From: Pedosphaera sp.
GTDB taxonomy: Bacteria; Verrucomicrobiota; Verrucomicrobiia; Limisphaerales; Pedosphaeraceae
Length of the DNA stretch: 9,859 nucleotides
Reading direction: 5' to 3'
Assembly: GCA_028293465.1 (NCBI GenBank)
Contig: JAQGOT010000246.1
Location: forward strand, 1-9,859
Shown here in pieces: positions 1 through 6,551 of the stretch (position 1 is its first letter; each line of letters begins with the position of its first letter). A program made the position numbers and the translations under genes. The notes under the pieces are model-generated. The model made no database searches, was not told the origin of the DNA, and saw only the letters and a program-made list of their open reading frames with translations.

Positions 1-206
1 TGGCCGACCTGCTGACCGGCTCTTTCGTCATTGAGAATATCTTCCAAATTCCAGGCTTAGGGACGCCCTTTATTAATAGCGAGCTAAACCGGGACCAGCC
101 GGTGATCGTCGGGTTGGTTATTCTCTACGCGGCTTTGCTCCTGAGTTTGAATCTCCTCGTGGATCTCGCCTATATGTTTCTGGATCGGAGGGTGAAGTAT
201 GAGTGA
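1..206 (+). CDS. ABC transporter permease, OppB/DppB type (3' end only)
   Basis: Reading from base 3 gives the last 67 residues of an inner-membrane permease of the peptide/nickel ABC importer family; the 5' part lies outside the window. The visible text includes GSFVIENIFQIPGLG, then NRDQPVIVGLVILYAALLL and a terminal NLLVDLAYMFLDRRVKY. This is the conserved C-terminal signature of OppB/DppB proteins: the conserved loop, a last transmembrane helix, and the 'D-P-R-V/I-x-Y'-like tail. With its OppC-type partner it would form the channel through which a periplasmic binding protein delivers oligopeptides, dipeptides or a related solute. The stop codon overlaps the next start (ATGAGTGA), so the two are translationally coupled. 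Substrate cannot be decided because the binding protein and ATPases are not in view. The family call is firm. Confidence 0.93.
   Translation, partial: ADLLTGSFVIENIFQIPGLGTPFINSELNRDQPVIVGLVILYAALLLSLNLLVDLAYMFLDRRVKYE
187..192 (+). promoter_or_regulatory. Ribosome binding site of the OppC-type gene, inside the OppB-type gene
   Basis: GGAGGG lies 6 nt before the ATG at 199, within the coding sequence of the upstream permease. It is the clearest Shine-Dalgarno sequence in the window. It supports the ATG at 199 as the true start and suggests coupled translation of the two permeases. Confidence 0.75.
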
Positions 207-1212
207 GTCTCCGGCGCAGAAACCCGCGTTGAAGGTGGACGCTGCAGCTTCCAGCCCTCAACTGCATCTGAGCCCGAATCAAAAAGCCTGGAGCCGGTTC
301 AAGCGCAACCGTATGGCCGCGATCAGCACTTGGTTTTTGGCGGGACTGTTGCTGGTGGTGATCGGTTGGCCCATCACGTTGAAATTGGCGAGTGCTTCCG
401 GACCCAAGGGCAAGGCATTCGCAATTCAATATGATCCAACCCGGCTCTCGGACCTTTCCTTTGAACCTCCGACGGCGACACATTGGTTCGGAACGGATGT
501 TCACGGCCGCGATCTGTTCTCCCGCGTTCTCTACGGAGCGCAGGTGTCCCTTTTGGTTGGCGCTGTCAGTGCCATCGTCAGTTTGGTGATCGGGGTGTTG
601 TGGGGAGCGGTGGCGGGTTACTTGGGTGGACGCTGGGATGAACTGCTGATGCGCTTTGTTGATATCCTTTATTCGCTTCCATCCATCATCTTCGTTATTG
701 TGGTGATCACCACGATGGAGGGGACAGTCAGACATTGGATGGCTCACTTTAATAGCCCGGAACTGACAAAAATGGCGCGCTTGCTTTTGCTGTTCGTTGG
801 GCTGGGCGCGGTTTCTTGGCTGAACATGGCGAGGATTGTGCGCGGCCAGGTGCTGACCTTGCGGACACGCCCTTTCGTAGAGGCTAGTCGGACTTTGGGC
901 GCGGGACATAGGCACATTCTATTCCGCCACATCCTGCCGAATGTTTTTGGCGTGGTAATCGTATATTTGACGCTAACGGTTCCTGCGGTCATTTTGTACG
1001 AATCTTTCTTGAGTTTTCTGGGCTTCGGCATTCAACCGCCCATGGCGAGTTGGGGCTCGTTGATCGCCGAGGGGGCGGGCCAGATCAACACGATCCGGAT
1101 TTACTGGTGGCTGCTGGCGTTTCCCGGCGGCGTAATGATCAGCACCTTGCTCGCCTTGAACTTCTTGGGCGACGGCCTCCGCGATGCCTGGGACGTCCGC
1201 CGGGATCAATAA
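199..1212 (+). CDS. ABC transporter permease, OppC/DppC type
   Basis: Second channel subunit of a peptide/nickel-class ABC importer, 337 residues, in the inner membrane. After a soluble N-terminus (1-30) comes the OppC_N-like helix (WSRFKRNRMA, helix about 42-64). The family hallmark HWFGTDVHGRDLFSRVLYGA follows at 95-114. Further helices lie near 116-142, 152-173, 194-214, 249-272 and 303-325. The EAA loop that docks on the ATPase is EASRTLGAGHRHILFRHILPN at about 228-248. The segment around 174-195, between the third and fourth helices, is longer than in typical OppC/DppC proteins. The start is fixed by a GGAGGG at 187-192 and the 8-bp overlap with the OppB-type gene. No ATPase gene follows, so those subunits are presumably encoded upstream or elsewhere. 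Oligopeptide versus dipeptide or other solute is undecided. Confidence 0.95.
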   Translation: MSESPAQKPALKVDAAASSPQLHLSPNQKAWSRFKRNRMAAISTWFLAGLLLVVIGWPITLKLASASGPKGKAFAIQYDPTRLSDLSFEPPTATHWFGTDVHGRDLFSRVLYGAQVSLLVGAVSAIVSLVIGVLWGAVAGYLGGRWDELLMRFVDILYSLPSIIFVIVVITTMEGTVRHWMAHFNSPELTKMARLLLLFVGLGAVSWLNMARIVRGQVLTLRTRPFVEASRTLGAGHRHILFRHILPNVFGVVIVYLTLTVPAVILYESFLSFLGFGIQPPMASWGSLIAEGAGQINTIRIYWWLLAFPGGVMISTLLALNFLGDGLRDAWDVRRDQ

Positions 1213-1222
1213 CTCGGAGCGT

Positions 1223-1235
1223 CTGAGTCACTCAG
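1223..1235 (+). repeat. Short palindrome CTGAG-TCA-CTCAG after the permease operon
   Basis: A perfect 5-bp inverted repeat with a 3-nt centre lies 11 bp past the OppC-type stop codon. No T-run follows it, so it is a poor intrinsic terminator. It could be a small operator or chance. Only the sequence symmetry is directly supported. Confidence 0.3.
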
Positions 1236-1304
1236 TAAGTAAGTGGATGGGAACAGGCTGCGATAGGCCGGGCACTTAATTCCTCACCCCGTTTCAAACG
1301 TTGC

Positions 1305-1332
1305 TTGCTTCGCCGGATTTCTCGCTTAATAT
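1305..1332 (+). promoter_or_regulatory. Possible sigma-70-type promoter for gap
   Basis: TTGCTT (1305-1310) and TAATAT (1327-1332) are separated by 16 nt, roughly 105 nt before the gap start. They match the TTGACA and TATAAT consensus at 3/6 and 4/6 positions, so this is a weak prediction. The gene must have a promoter somewhere in 1213-1438 if it is not read through from the permease operon. The AT-rich stretch just before the start (about 1419-1437) is another possible element. Confidence 0.3.
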
Positions 1333-1438
1333 GGTGCGGCGGGACTGATATTAGAAAAAGTAATCCAGCAGAAATGGTTGGACCTCCCGTCAGAAGGTTC
1401 GTGTTGGCTTGAGCTCGGTTAATTAATAAAGAAAAACT

Positions 1439-2488
1439 ATGGCAGTTAAAGTTGCAATCAATGGGTTCGGTCGTATTGGTCGTCTGGTGTTTCGCGCCAT
1501 CGCCGAACAGGGCTTGTTGGGCAAGGAAGTACAGGTCGTCGCGGTCGGGGACATCGTTCCCGCCGACAACCTGGCCTACCTCCTGAAATACGATTCCACC
1601 CAGGGCCGCTTTCAAGGCGAGGTTGCCTCCAAGAAGTCCACGCCCGACAAATTGGAAGACGACGTGTTGGTCGTCAACGGCCACGACATCCTGGTGGTCA
1701 GCGCCAAGGACCCTTCCGGACTGCCTTGGAAACAGCTCGGCGTCGATATCGTCATTGAATCGACCGGCCTGTTCACCGACGGCGAGAAAGCCAAAGGCCA
1801 TCTGGTCGCTGGCGCCAAGAAGGTCATCATTTCGGCTCCCGCCAAGAACGAGGACATCACTGTCGTCGTGGGTGTGAACCATGAGAAGTATGACCCGGCC
1901 AAGCACCATATCATTTCCAACGCCTCCTGCACCACCAACTGCCTCGCGCCGCTGGTCCATGTGCTGCTCAAGGAAGGCTTCGGCATCGAGGAAGGCCTGA
2001 TGACCACCATTCATTCCTATACCGCCACCCAGAAAACGGTGGACGGCCCCAGCAAAAAGGATTGGAAGGGCGGACGGAGCGCGGCCATCAACATCATTCC
2101 TTCGAGCACCGGCGCCGCCAAAGCGGTCGGCCTGGTTTGCCCGGAAGTCAAAGGCAAACTGACCGGCATGTCCTTCCGCGTGCCAACCCCGACGGTTTCC
2201 GTCGTGGACCTGACCGTGCGCACGGTCAAGGAAACGAGTTATAAGGAAATCTCCGCGGCCCTGGAAAAGGCGAGCAAGACCTATCTGAAGGGCATCTTGG
2301 AAACCACGGCAGACGAAGTGGTGAGCACCGATTTCATTCACTCCAAGGCCTCGTCCATCTATGACATCGGCTCCGGCATTGAATTGAACAGCCGCTTCTT
2401 CAAGTTGGTGAGCTGGTATGACAATGAGTGGGGCTACAGCAATCGCGTGGGCGATCTGTTGAAATATATCATCGGCAAAGGCCTCTAA
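1439..2488 (+). CDS. gap: Glyceraldehyde-3-phosphate dehydrogenase, type I
   Basis: Cytoplasmic glycolytic enzyme (349 residues) that oxidises and phosphorylates glyceraldehyde 3-phosphate to 1,3-bisphosphoglycerate with reduction of NAD. The Rossmann motif NGFGRIG is at 8-14. The acidic residue after the second strand (Asp38, in VAVGD) is the one that favours NAD in this family. The active-site block SNASCTTNC places the catalytic Cys at 164 (codon TGC at 1928-1930), and the general-base His is at 192 in TTIHSYTATQ. KLTGMSFRVPTP and the C-terminal SWYDNEWGYSNR are also family hallmarks. Length is slightly above the usual 330-340 because of a few extra residues in the NAD domain (about 62-76). 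It stands alone: no pgk or tpi gene is beside it. The ATG at 1439 gives the canonical N-terminus. Upstream sequence is A-rich (AAAGAAAAACT) without a true Shine-Dalgarno sequence. Confidence 0.98.
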   Translation: MAVKVAINGFGRIGRLVFRAIAEQGLLGKEVQVVAVGDIVPADNLAYLLKYDSTQGRFQGEVASKKSTPDKLEDDVLVVNGHDILVVSAKDPSGLPWKQLGVDIVIESTGLFTDGEKAKGHLVAGAKKVIISAPAKNEDITVVVGVNHEKYDPAKHHIISNASCTTNCLAPLVHVLLKEGFGIEEGLMTTIHSYTATQKTVDGPSKKDWKGGRSAAINIIPSSTGAAKAVGLVCPEVKGKLTGMSFRVPTPTVSVVDLTVRTVKETSYKEISAALEKASKTYLKGILETTADEVVSTDFIHSKASSIYDIGSGIELNSRFFKLVSWYDNEWGYSNRVGDLLKYIIGKGL

Positions 2489-2507
2489 GCCAAATCGGCA
2501 TTTTCAG

Positions 2508-2539
2508 ACGGCGATTCAGAAATGAATCGCCGTTTTTTT
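2508..2539 (+). terminator. Rho-independent terminator of gap
   Basis: A perfect 11-bp stem (ACGGCGATTCA at 2508-2518 pairing with TGAATCGCCGT at 2523-2533) is closed by a GAAA tetraloop of the GNRA type. It runs into seven Ts (2533-2539). It sits 19 nt past the gap stop codon, the ideal place. It also insulates the sigma-factor gene from gap transcription. Confidence 0.92.
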
Positions 2540-2671
2540 GCGCCCACGTCCGGCCCGGGTTCAGCCAACCCCGGGGCACGCGCTGCGACCAAACGAAACC
2601 CGCTGGCGCAGCCGAATTCAATGGCGTTGCCGGCCAATCATTCTTGGATTTCTCGCGGCCCTCAAATTGTT

Positions 2672-2694
2672 TGTAACCTTTCCGGATCGGCGTC
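2672..2694 (+). promoter_or_regulatory. Possible ECF-type promoter of the sigma-factor gene
   Basis: TGTAACC (2672-2678) resembles the AAC-core -35 element of ECF sigma promoters, and CGTC (2691-2694) resembles their -10 element. Thirteen bases separate the AAC core from CGTC, shorter than the roughly 16 usual for well-studied ECF promoters. If used, transcription would begin only a few bases before the ATG at 2709. Autoregulation by the downstream sigma factor would be typical of the class, but this is inference from two short motifs. Confidence 0.35.
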
Positions 2695-2708
2695 CATATA
2701 TTGGTAAG

Positions 2709-3887
2709 ATGATCACTGACGACATGGACTTGGTCCGGGAATATGCCCGACACAATTCCGAGGAGGCGTTTGCCACGCTCGTGTCGCGGTATGTCAACCT
2801 GGTCCATTCTGTCGCCTCGCGCCGGGTTTATGACGCACATTTGGCGGAGGAGGTCACCCAGGCGACTTTCATCATTCTGGCGCGCAAAGCGGGATCGCTC
2901 AACTCGAAGACGGTCCTCGCCGCCTGGCTTTGCCGCACGGCTCAATACGTCGCCGCCGACGCCCTCAAAACCCAGCGCCGCCGCCAACGGCGCGAACAGG
3001 AACTGCACATGGAATCCGTTTTGAACCACACTGAACCCGAATCCCAGGCTTGGACCGAAATCGCCCCGGTGTTGGACACGGCCATGGCCCAACTTGGCGA
3101 GCAGGATCATTGCGCCATTGTCCTGCGGTTTTTTGAACGCAAGGATTTGAAGCAAATTGGAGCCGCGTTGGGCGTCAGCGAAAACACGGCCAAGACCCGC
3201 GTCAGCCGCGCGACGGAGAAATTGCGGAGGTTTTTCATCCGGCGGGGAGTCACTTTGTCGGCGGCGGCGATCGCCGGCGCGATCTCGGCAAATTCCGTTC
3301 AAGCCGCACCCATCGGGCTGGCGACCTCCGTCACGGTCGCCGCCGTCAAAGGCACCGTTGTGACGGCCTCAACCTTAACCCTCATCAAAACCACACTGAA
3401 AATTATGGCCTGGACAAAACTTAAAACCGTTGCCGGCATCGGCGTGCTCGCTGTGCTGGTGACCGGCACCGCCACCATCGTGATCCACAAGGTCGGCGCG
3501 CAGACCAACGGCCTGAACGCTTCGGGCAAACCCTCCGGGTTCGCTTTCGCCGGTTACGCCACGCCTGAAGCCTCCCTTCAATCGATGCTTTGGGCGGCGA
3601 GTCTCGGCGATATGGCTAAACTCACGAACGGCGTCACTCCGCAGGAGTTGGAAAGATTCGGCCGTCAAATGCAAGGGAAGACCGAAAGCGAGATCCGGCG
3701 GGAAACCATTGCTTGGGCGAACGGCATGGTTGATTACAAAATCACCCAGCGAGACGTGATTTCCGATGGGGAGGTTCACTTGCATATCCACGCCACGCCA
3801 TCGAACGATTCGCTCCGCACCGGGAAAGCTGTCGTCGTCCTTAAAAAAATCGGCAACGAGTGGAAGAATGCCGGTGAGGCACATTAA
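2709..3887 (+). CDS. ECF-type RNA polymerase sigma factor fused to a transmembrane segment and NTF2-like C-terminal domain
   Basis: A 392-residue protein, about twice the usual ECF length. Sigma region 2 is at about 10-95 (EEAFATLVSRYVNLVHSVA, then AEEVTQATFIILARK and AAWLCRTAQYVAADA). Region 4 is at about 118-178, with the helix-turn-helix LKQIGAALGVSENTAKTRVS at 147-166. Beyond it lie a hydrophobic, small-residue-rich stretch (181-229) and a clear transmembrane helix (about 239-260, VAGIGVLAVLVTGTATIVI). The remaining part (275-392, with YATPEASLQSMLWAASLGD and VVLKKIGNEWKNAG) looks like an NTF2-like fold; that is pattern recognition, not a search result. The sigma part would be cytoplasmic and the tail outside the membrane. 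The start at 2709 is chosen because region 2 begins shortly after it; the frame is open further upstream to 2538, but that extension overlaps the gap terminator and has no sigma-like sequence. No Shine-Dalgarno sequence is visible. No separate anti-sigma gene is adjacent. Confidence 0.88.
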   Translation: MITDDMDLVREYARHNSEEAFATLVSRYVNLVHSVASRRVYDAHLAEEVTQATFIILARKAGSLNSKTVLAAWLCRTAQYVAADALKTQRRRQRREQELHMESVLNHTEPESQAWTEIAPVLDTAMAQLGEQDHCAIVLRFFERKDLKQIGAALGVSENTAKTRVSRATEKLRRFFIRRGVTLSAAAIAGAISANSVQAAPIGLATSVTVAAVKGTVVTASTLTLIKTTLKIMAWTKLKTVAGIGVLAVLVTGTATIVIHKVGAQTNGLNASGKPSGFAFAGYATPEASLQSMLWAASLGDMAKLTNGVTPQELERFGRQMQGKTESEIRRETIAWANGMVDYKITQRDVISDGEVHLHIHATPSNDSLRTGKAVVVLKKIGNEWKNAGEAH

Positions 3888-3991
3888 CGCGGCGTCGACT
3901 GATTGAAACGCCCCCGACCGGGGCTGTTCGCCGCCACATCCACGCCATACGGTGACGGTCAAGCAGGGGGCATCTGCTCCATTCAAGCGAC

Positions 3992-4645
3992 ATGAAATTC
4001 AAACGCGCGTTCACGCTCATCGAATTGTTGGTGGTGATTGCCATCATTGGAATACTGGCTGCGCTTTTGTTGCCCGTTCTCAGCCGCGCCAAGCAATCCG
4101 CCCGGCGAACCGCCTGTGTCAGCAACCTGCGGCAGGTCAACCTGGCCATCCACCTCTACGCGGATGATTTCACGGATGCTTTGCCGGTTTTGCCAGACCC
4201 AAACCCGTATCCCAATGGAGTTGGCGCATACTATAAACAACTGGTAAAACCTTATTTGGGATTGACCGGACCCGCCGCCCTGAACGAGAGCGTTTTTATT
4301 TGTCCCGCGGATCCAATTTTTTACACACAAGTCGGACACGCTTTCACGAGTTACACGTTCAACGGGTATAAGACAGGGCCGGACGCTCTGCCTCGAATAA
4401 CGGGTCAAAAGCTGGGTGCCATCAAGAGTCCCACCAAAGCCGTGTTGGTGGGCGAAGTCCCCGCGTTTTTCGGCGGTTCCTGGCATCCTTTGTTCAACGG
4501 AGACCATCCAGACGCCAAAAATGTCCTGAGCTTTGTCGATGGCCACGCGGGATTCATCAAAATCTATTGGAATGGCATCGCTGATTCAAATCCCGCCAAC
4601 TATGAGCCGCCTGCCGGTTACGATTATAATTGGGCTGGAGAATGA
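3992..4645 (+). CDS. Prepilin-like (type II secretion pseudopilin-style) protein with C-terminal H-X-DG motif
   Basis: A 217-residue protein with a class III prepilin N-terminus: basic leader MKFKRA, then FTLIELLVVIAIIGILAALLLPVLSRAKQ. The peptidase site would fall between Ala6 and Phe7, so the residue before the cut is Ala instead of the usual Gly. The Glu at mature position 5 is present. The hydrophobic helix is followed by ACVSNLRQVNLAIHLYADDF, typical of the large DUF1559/GspG-like family in Verrucomicrobiota and Planctomycetota. Near the end, a His and NVLSFVDGHAGF form the H-X(n)-DG motif, with ten residues between His and DG instead of nine. Expected location is the inner membrane or a periplasmic pilus-like assembly. 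It begins 104 bp after the sigma-factor gene and no other secretion genes are near. There is no clear Shine-Dalgarno sequence. Function unknown. Confidence 0.88.
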   Translation: MKFKRAFTLIELLVVIAIIGILAALLLPVLSRAKQSARRTACVSNLRQVNLAIHLYADDFTDALPVLPDPNPYPNGVGAYYKQLVKPYLGLTGPAALNESVFICPADPIFYTQVGHAFTSYTFNGYKTGPDALPRITGQKLGAIKSPTKAVLVGEVPAFFGGSWHPLFNGDHPDAKNVLSFVDGHAGFIKIYWNGIADSNPANYEPPAGYDYNWAGE

Positions 4646-4709
4646 AGCCTCCGGCGATTTTACAAAATCCGTTCTCCACGAAACGACCGTGCGCGCGGGT
4701 GCCATCCGA

Positions 4710-5864
4710 TCAGAGCTGAATCCTGCGCGGATACTGTTGATTGGCTTCGTAGTAGGTCTTCTTGAGCTTGATGCTCGGATCGTCGGCGGCCGGTTGGATG
4801 GTCCCGTTCACGTCGGTCGCGCGGGAGACCAGGGAGTGCTCGCCTGACTTTGAATCCTTCCAATCGTAAGTCCAGAAGGTCCAGGCATATTTGGCCTGCT
4901 GCTTGCGGTCGAGTTGGGCGGTGAGCCATGGACCGTCGTCGATCTTCAACTCCACGTGCTTTAATGGCGTACCGTCAGTCCAGGCCGCCCCCGTGATGCG
5001 CACGGTGCCATCTGGCCGCCGCACCACGCGGGCGACTACTGACTTCACATTCATCCGGGTGACGCTGGTTTCGCGCCAGACGGTGCAATCCGGACGTTCC
5101 TCGCCGCGGATGGTGACGTAATCCCGGGCCATAAAACGGCCCATGAACCGGCGGTCCTGCACTTCAATTCGCTTGAGCCACTTGACCCAGGCCACGCCAT
5201 ACCAGCCCGGTACGATCAAGCGCAACGGAAACCCGTGTCCGGGCGGCAGCGGTTTGCCGTCCATCTCATAGGCCAGAAGGATCCTGTCTTGCAGGGCGTC
5301 CTCGACGGAGAGGCTGCGGGCAAAGTTTTGCAGATAATCGTGGTCTTTGATCTTCTCCGTCTTTTCATCCGCGCCAAAGAACACGACTTCGATGCCTGCC
5401 TTTTTCAAACCACATTCGCGCAGGAGCGGTCCCAGCGGCGTGCCGGTCCAGCGGGTATTGCCGACCGCCCCCATGAAGGTGGGCGAGGAGCCGTTGCCGG
5501 AACATTCCAGGGTGGCGATGATTTCCTTGCGTCGCCGCGATTTGATTTCCTCCAAGGAAAAAATCTTCGGCTTCTTCACGAGCCCGGTGATCTCAAGGTG
5601 CCATTGCGCCATGTCCACTTTGGCCGCCCCGTAATGGCTGACCGCAAAAAAATCCTCCTCCGGGGTCATCCATTGGGTGAGTTGGCCCCATTGAATCATG
5701 GGCCGGTTGGGCGTGGCAGGGAGTCGATCCAGGAACGGCACCAAGGTTCCCGTCGCTTCCGGTTGGGAGAAGCCGAAGGCGGCGAGTGGAAATTGGGAGA
5801 ACGCGAGCGCGGCCGTGGCCACGCTGCCTTTGATCATATCCCGACGGGTAATGGGCTTGGGCAC
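4710..5864 (-). CDS. Tat-exported molybdopterin oxidoreductase, sulfite oxidase family
   Basis: With a GTG start at 5864 the protein has 384 residues. The N-terminus ITRRDMIKGSVATAALAFSQ is a twin-arginine signal (RR at 7-8), so the folded cofactor-bearing enzyme would act in the periplasm. The Mo-pterin domain (about 45-240) has the molybdenum-ligating Cys at 121 in ATLECSGNG (codon at 5502-5504), GNTRWTGTPLG at 135-145, and the family signature HGFPLRLIVPGWYG at 210-223. A C-terminal Ig-like dimerisation domain (about 270-358, ending RATDVNGTIQP) separates it from MsrP/YedY proteins, which lack it, and favours the SorA/SorT/SoxC group. Sulfite is thus the likely but unproven substrate. No cytochrome c or heme partner and no molybdopterin synthesis gene is adjacent. 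An in-frame TTG at 5918 is an alternative start, but the GTG has a good AGGA and puts RR at the usual place. Confidence 0.9.
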   Translation of the reverse strand: MPKPITRRDMIKGSVATAALAFSQFPLAAFGFSQPEATGTLVPFLDRLPATPNRPMIQWGQLTQWMTPEEDFFAVSHYGAAKVDMAQWHLEITGLVKKPKIFSLEEIKSRRRKEIIATLECSGNGSSPTFMGAVGNTRWTGTPLGPLLRECGLKKAGIEVVFFGADEKTEKIKDHDYLQNFARSLSVEDALQDRILLAYEMDGKPLPPGHGFPLRLIVPGWYGVAWVKWLKRIEVQDRRFMGRFMARDYVTIRGEERPDCTVWRETSVTRMNVKSVVARVVRRPDGTVRITGAAWTDGTPLKHVELKIDDGPWLTAQLDRKQQAKYAWTFWTYDWKDSKSGEHSLVSRATDVNGTIQPAADDPSIKLKKTYYEANQQYPRRIQL

Positions 5865-5872
5865 AGCTCGGA

Positions 5873-5876
5873 TCCT
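5873..5876 (-). promoter_or_regulatory. Ribosome binding site deciding a GTG start
   Basis: On the minus strand AGGA lies 8 nt before the GTG at 5864-5862. This supports GTG as the start of the sulfite-oxidase-family gene. The upstream in-frame TTG would add 18 residues in front of the Tat signal. Confidence 0.55.
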
Positions 5877-5944
5877 GCCACGAACTCTCCAGAGAGACAA
5901 ACTAATCCGACCGGCCAATTCCGTGGAGCAATTCGAAGCGCCGA

Positions 5945-6448
5945 TCAGAGCTTGCGAATCTCATCCCAGAGCGGTTGGAGATCGGGGTCCCGCAGGGCCA
6001 TTCGCTGGATGGCTTCACGACCACCGACCTCCAGTGCGCGTTGGAAGAGTGCTCGAGCCTCGTCCAATTGCTCCAGTTGGCACGCGTAACAAGCGAGGTT
6101 GTAGGCAACGGTGGGGTTTTCGGGGAACTTTTCCAGCGCTGGCAAAAGAGCTTCCCAAGCCGCCGGTAATCCACCGCCGGGCGCGCGCCGCAAGGCATAA
6201 GCTTGATGCAGCCAACCGACCGGGCTTCCGGGCAGGAGCCCAAGCAGGGTGCGCGCAACCTCCAAGGCGGCCGACCAATCCTGTTCCGTCGTGAACACTT
6301 CCCAACGGAGATCCAGCACCGCGGGATGCTTTTGTAAAGCGGCGGAGACTTGCTCCAATTCGAGGCGGGCTTCGGCGGTATTGCCCAACTCCAGCCAGCC
6401 TTCTGCGGCGGAAACCAGAAACGAATCAGGCGGCTCAATTGGTTGCAT
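5945..6448 (-). CDS. Tetratricopeptide repeat (TPR) protein
   Basis: A 167-residue protein made almost entirely of helical repeats. Approximate TPR units are 7-40 (SAAEGWLELGNTAEARLELE), 41-73, 74-110 and 111-144 (NPTVAYNLACYACQLEQLDE), the last being a near-consensus TPR. The tail RMALRDPDLQPLWDEIRKL resembles the ends of other small bacterial TPR proteins. No signal peptide or membrane segment is seen, so it is probably a cytoplasmic scaffold; its partner is unknown. It is on the same strand as the Mo-enzyme gene, 80 bp upstream of it, so co-transcription is possible but not close-packed. The start is uncertain: ATG at 6448 is preferred because TPR-like sequence begins there, while ATG at 6505 would add 19 residues with no repeat character. 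Neither has a convincing Shine-Dalgarno sequence. An overlapping open frame on the same strand (5902-6510) is Arg/Pro/Ser/Trp-rich and is taken as a shadow. Confidence 0.82.
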   Translation of the reverse strand: MQPIEPPDSFLVSAAEGWLELGNTAEARLELEQVSAALQKHPAVLDLRWEVFTTEQDWSAALEVARTLLGLLPGSPVGWLHQAYALRRAPGGGLPAAWEALLPALEKFPENPTVAYNLACYACQLEQLDEARALFQRALEVGGREAIQRMALRDPDLQPLWDEIRKL

Positions 6449-6535
6449 CGGCCCGATGATAAGGGAGCTGTCAACCGTGCCGGTTTGCGCCCGCGCTTCG
6501 TGCATCCCACGCTGGCTTTTTAGCCGGGCTCACGC

Positions 6536-6541
6536 TAGAAT
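6536..6541 (+). promoter_or_regulatory. Possible -10 element for the dienelactone hydrolase gene
   Basis: TAGAAT matches the sigma-70 -10 consensus at 5 of 6 positions and ends 10 nt before the ATG at 6552. The sequence 17 nt upstream (TGGCTT) is a poor -35. If real, the transcript would be nearly leaderless, which fits the lack of a Shine-Dalgarno sequence. Weak prediction. Confidence 0.3.
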
Positions 6542-6551
6542 TGTCCCGCTT

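Noticed and set aside
1232..2341. A 369-codon open frame on the minus strand across gap
   Set aside because: It is antisense to a full, well-conserved GAPDH gene. Its translation is rich in Gly, Asp, His and Arg with no recognisable domain, typical of the complementary frame of a GC-rich gene.
2538..2708. A longer N-terminus for the sigma factor (57 extra residues)
   Set aside because: The extension begins inside the T-run of the gap terminator, is Arg/Pro-rich, and lies before the point where sigma region 2 should begin.
3910..3924. GCCCC-CGACC-GGGGC hairpin after the sigma-factor gene
   Set aside because: Only a 5-bp stem with no T-run. It is not enough for a terminator call, although weak pausing cannot be excluded.
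4656..4669. GATTTT-AC-AAAATC palindrome between the convergent prepilin-like and Mo-enzyme genes
   Set aside because: The stem is short and A/T-only apart from its outer pair, with a 2-nt centre. It is too weak for a terminator, despite the fitting position.
5235..6089. A 284-codon plus-strand open frame opposite the Mo-enzyme gene
   Set aside because: It is antisense to a gene with a catalytic Cys motif, a Tat signal and the family signature. Its own translation is low-complexity and unrecognised.
5902..6510. A 202-codon minus-strand open frame overlapping the TPR gene
   Set aside because: It is in a different frame from the TPR protein, which has clear repeats. This frame gives a Trp/Arg/Pro/Ser-rich sequence with no repeat or domain.
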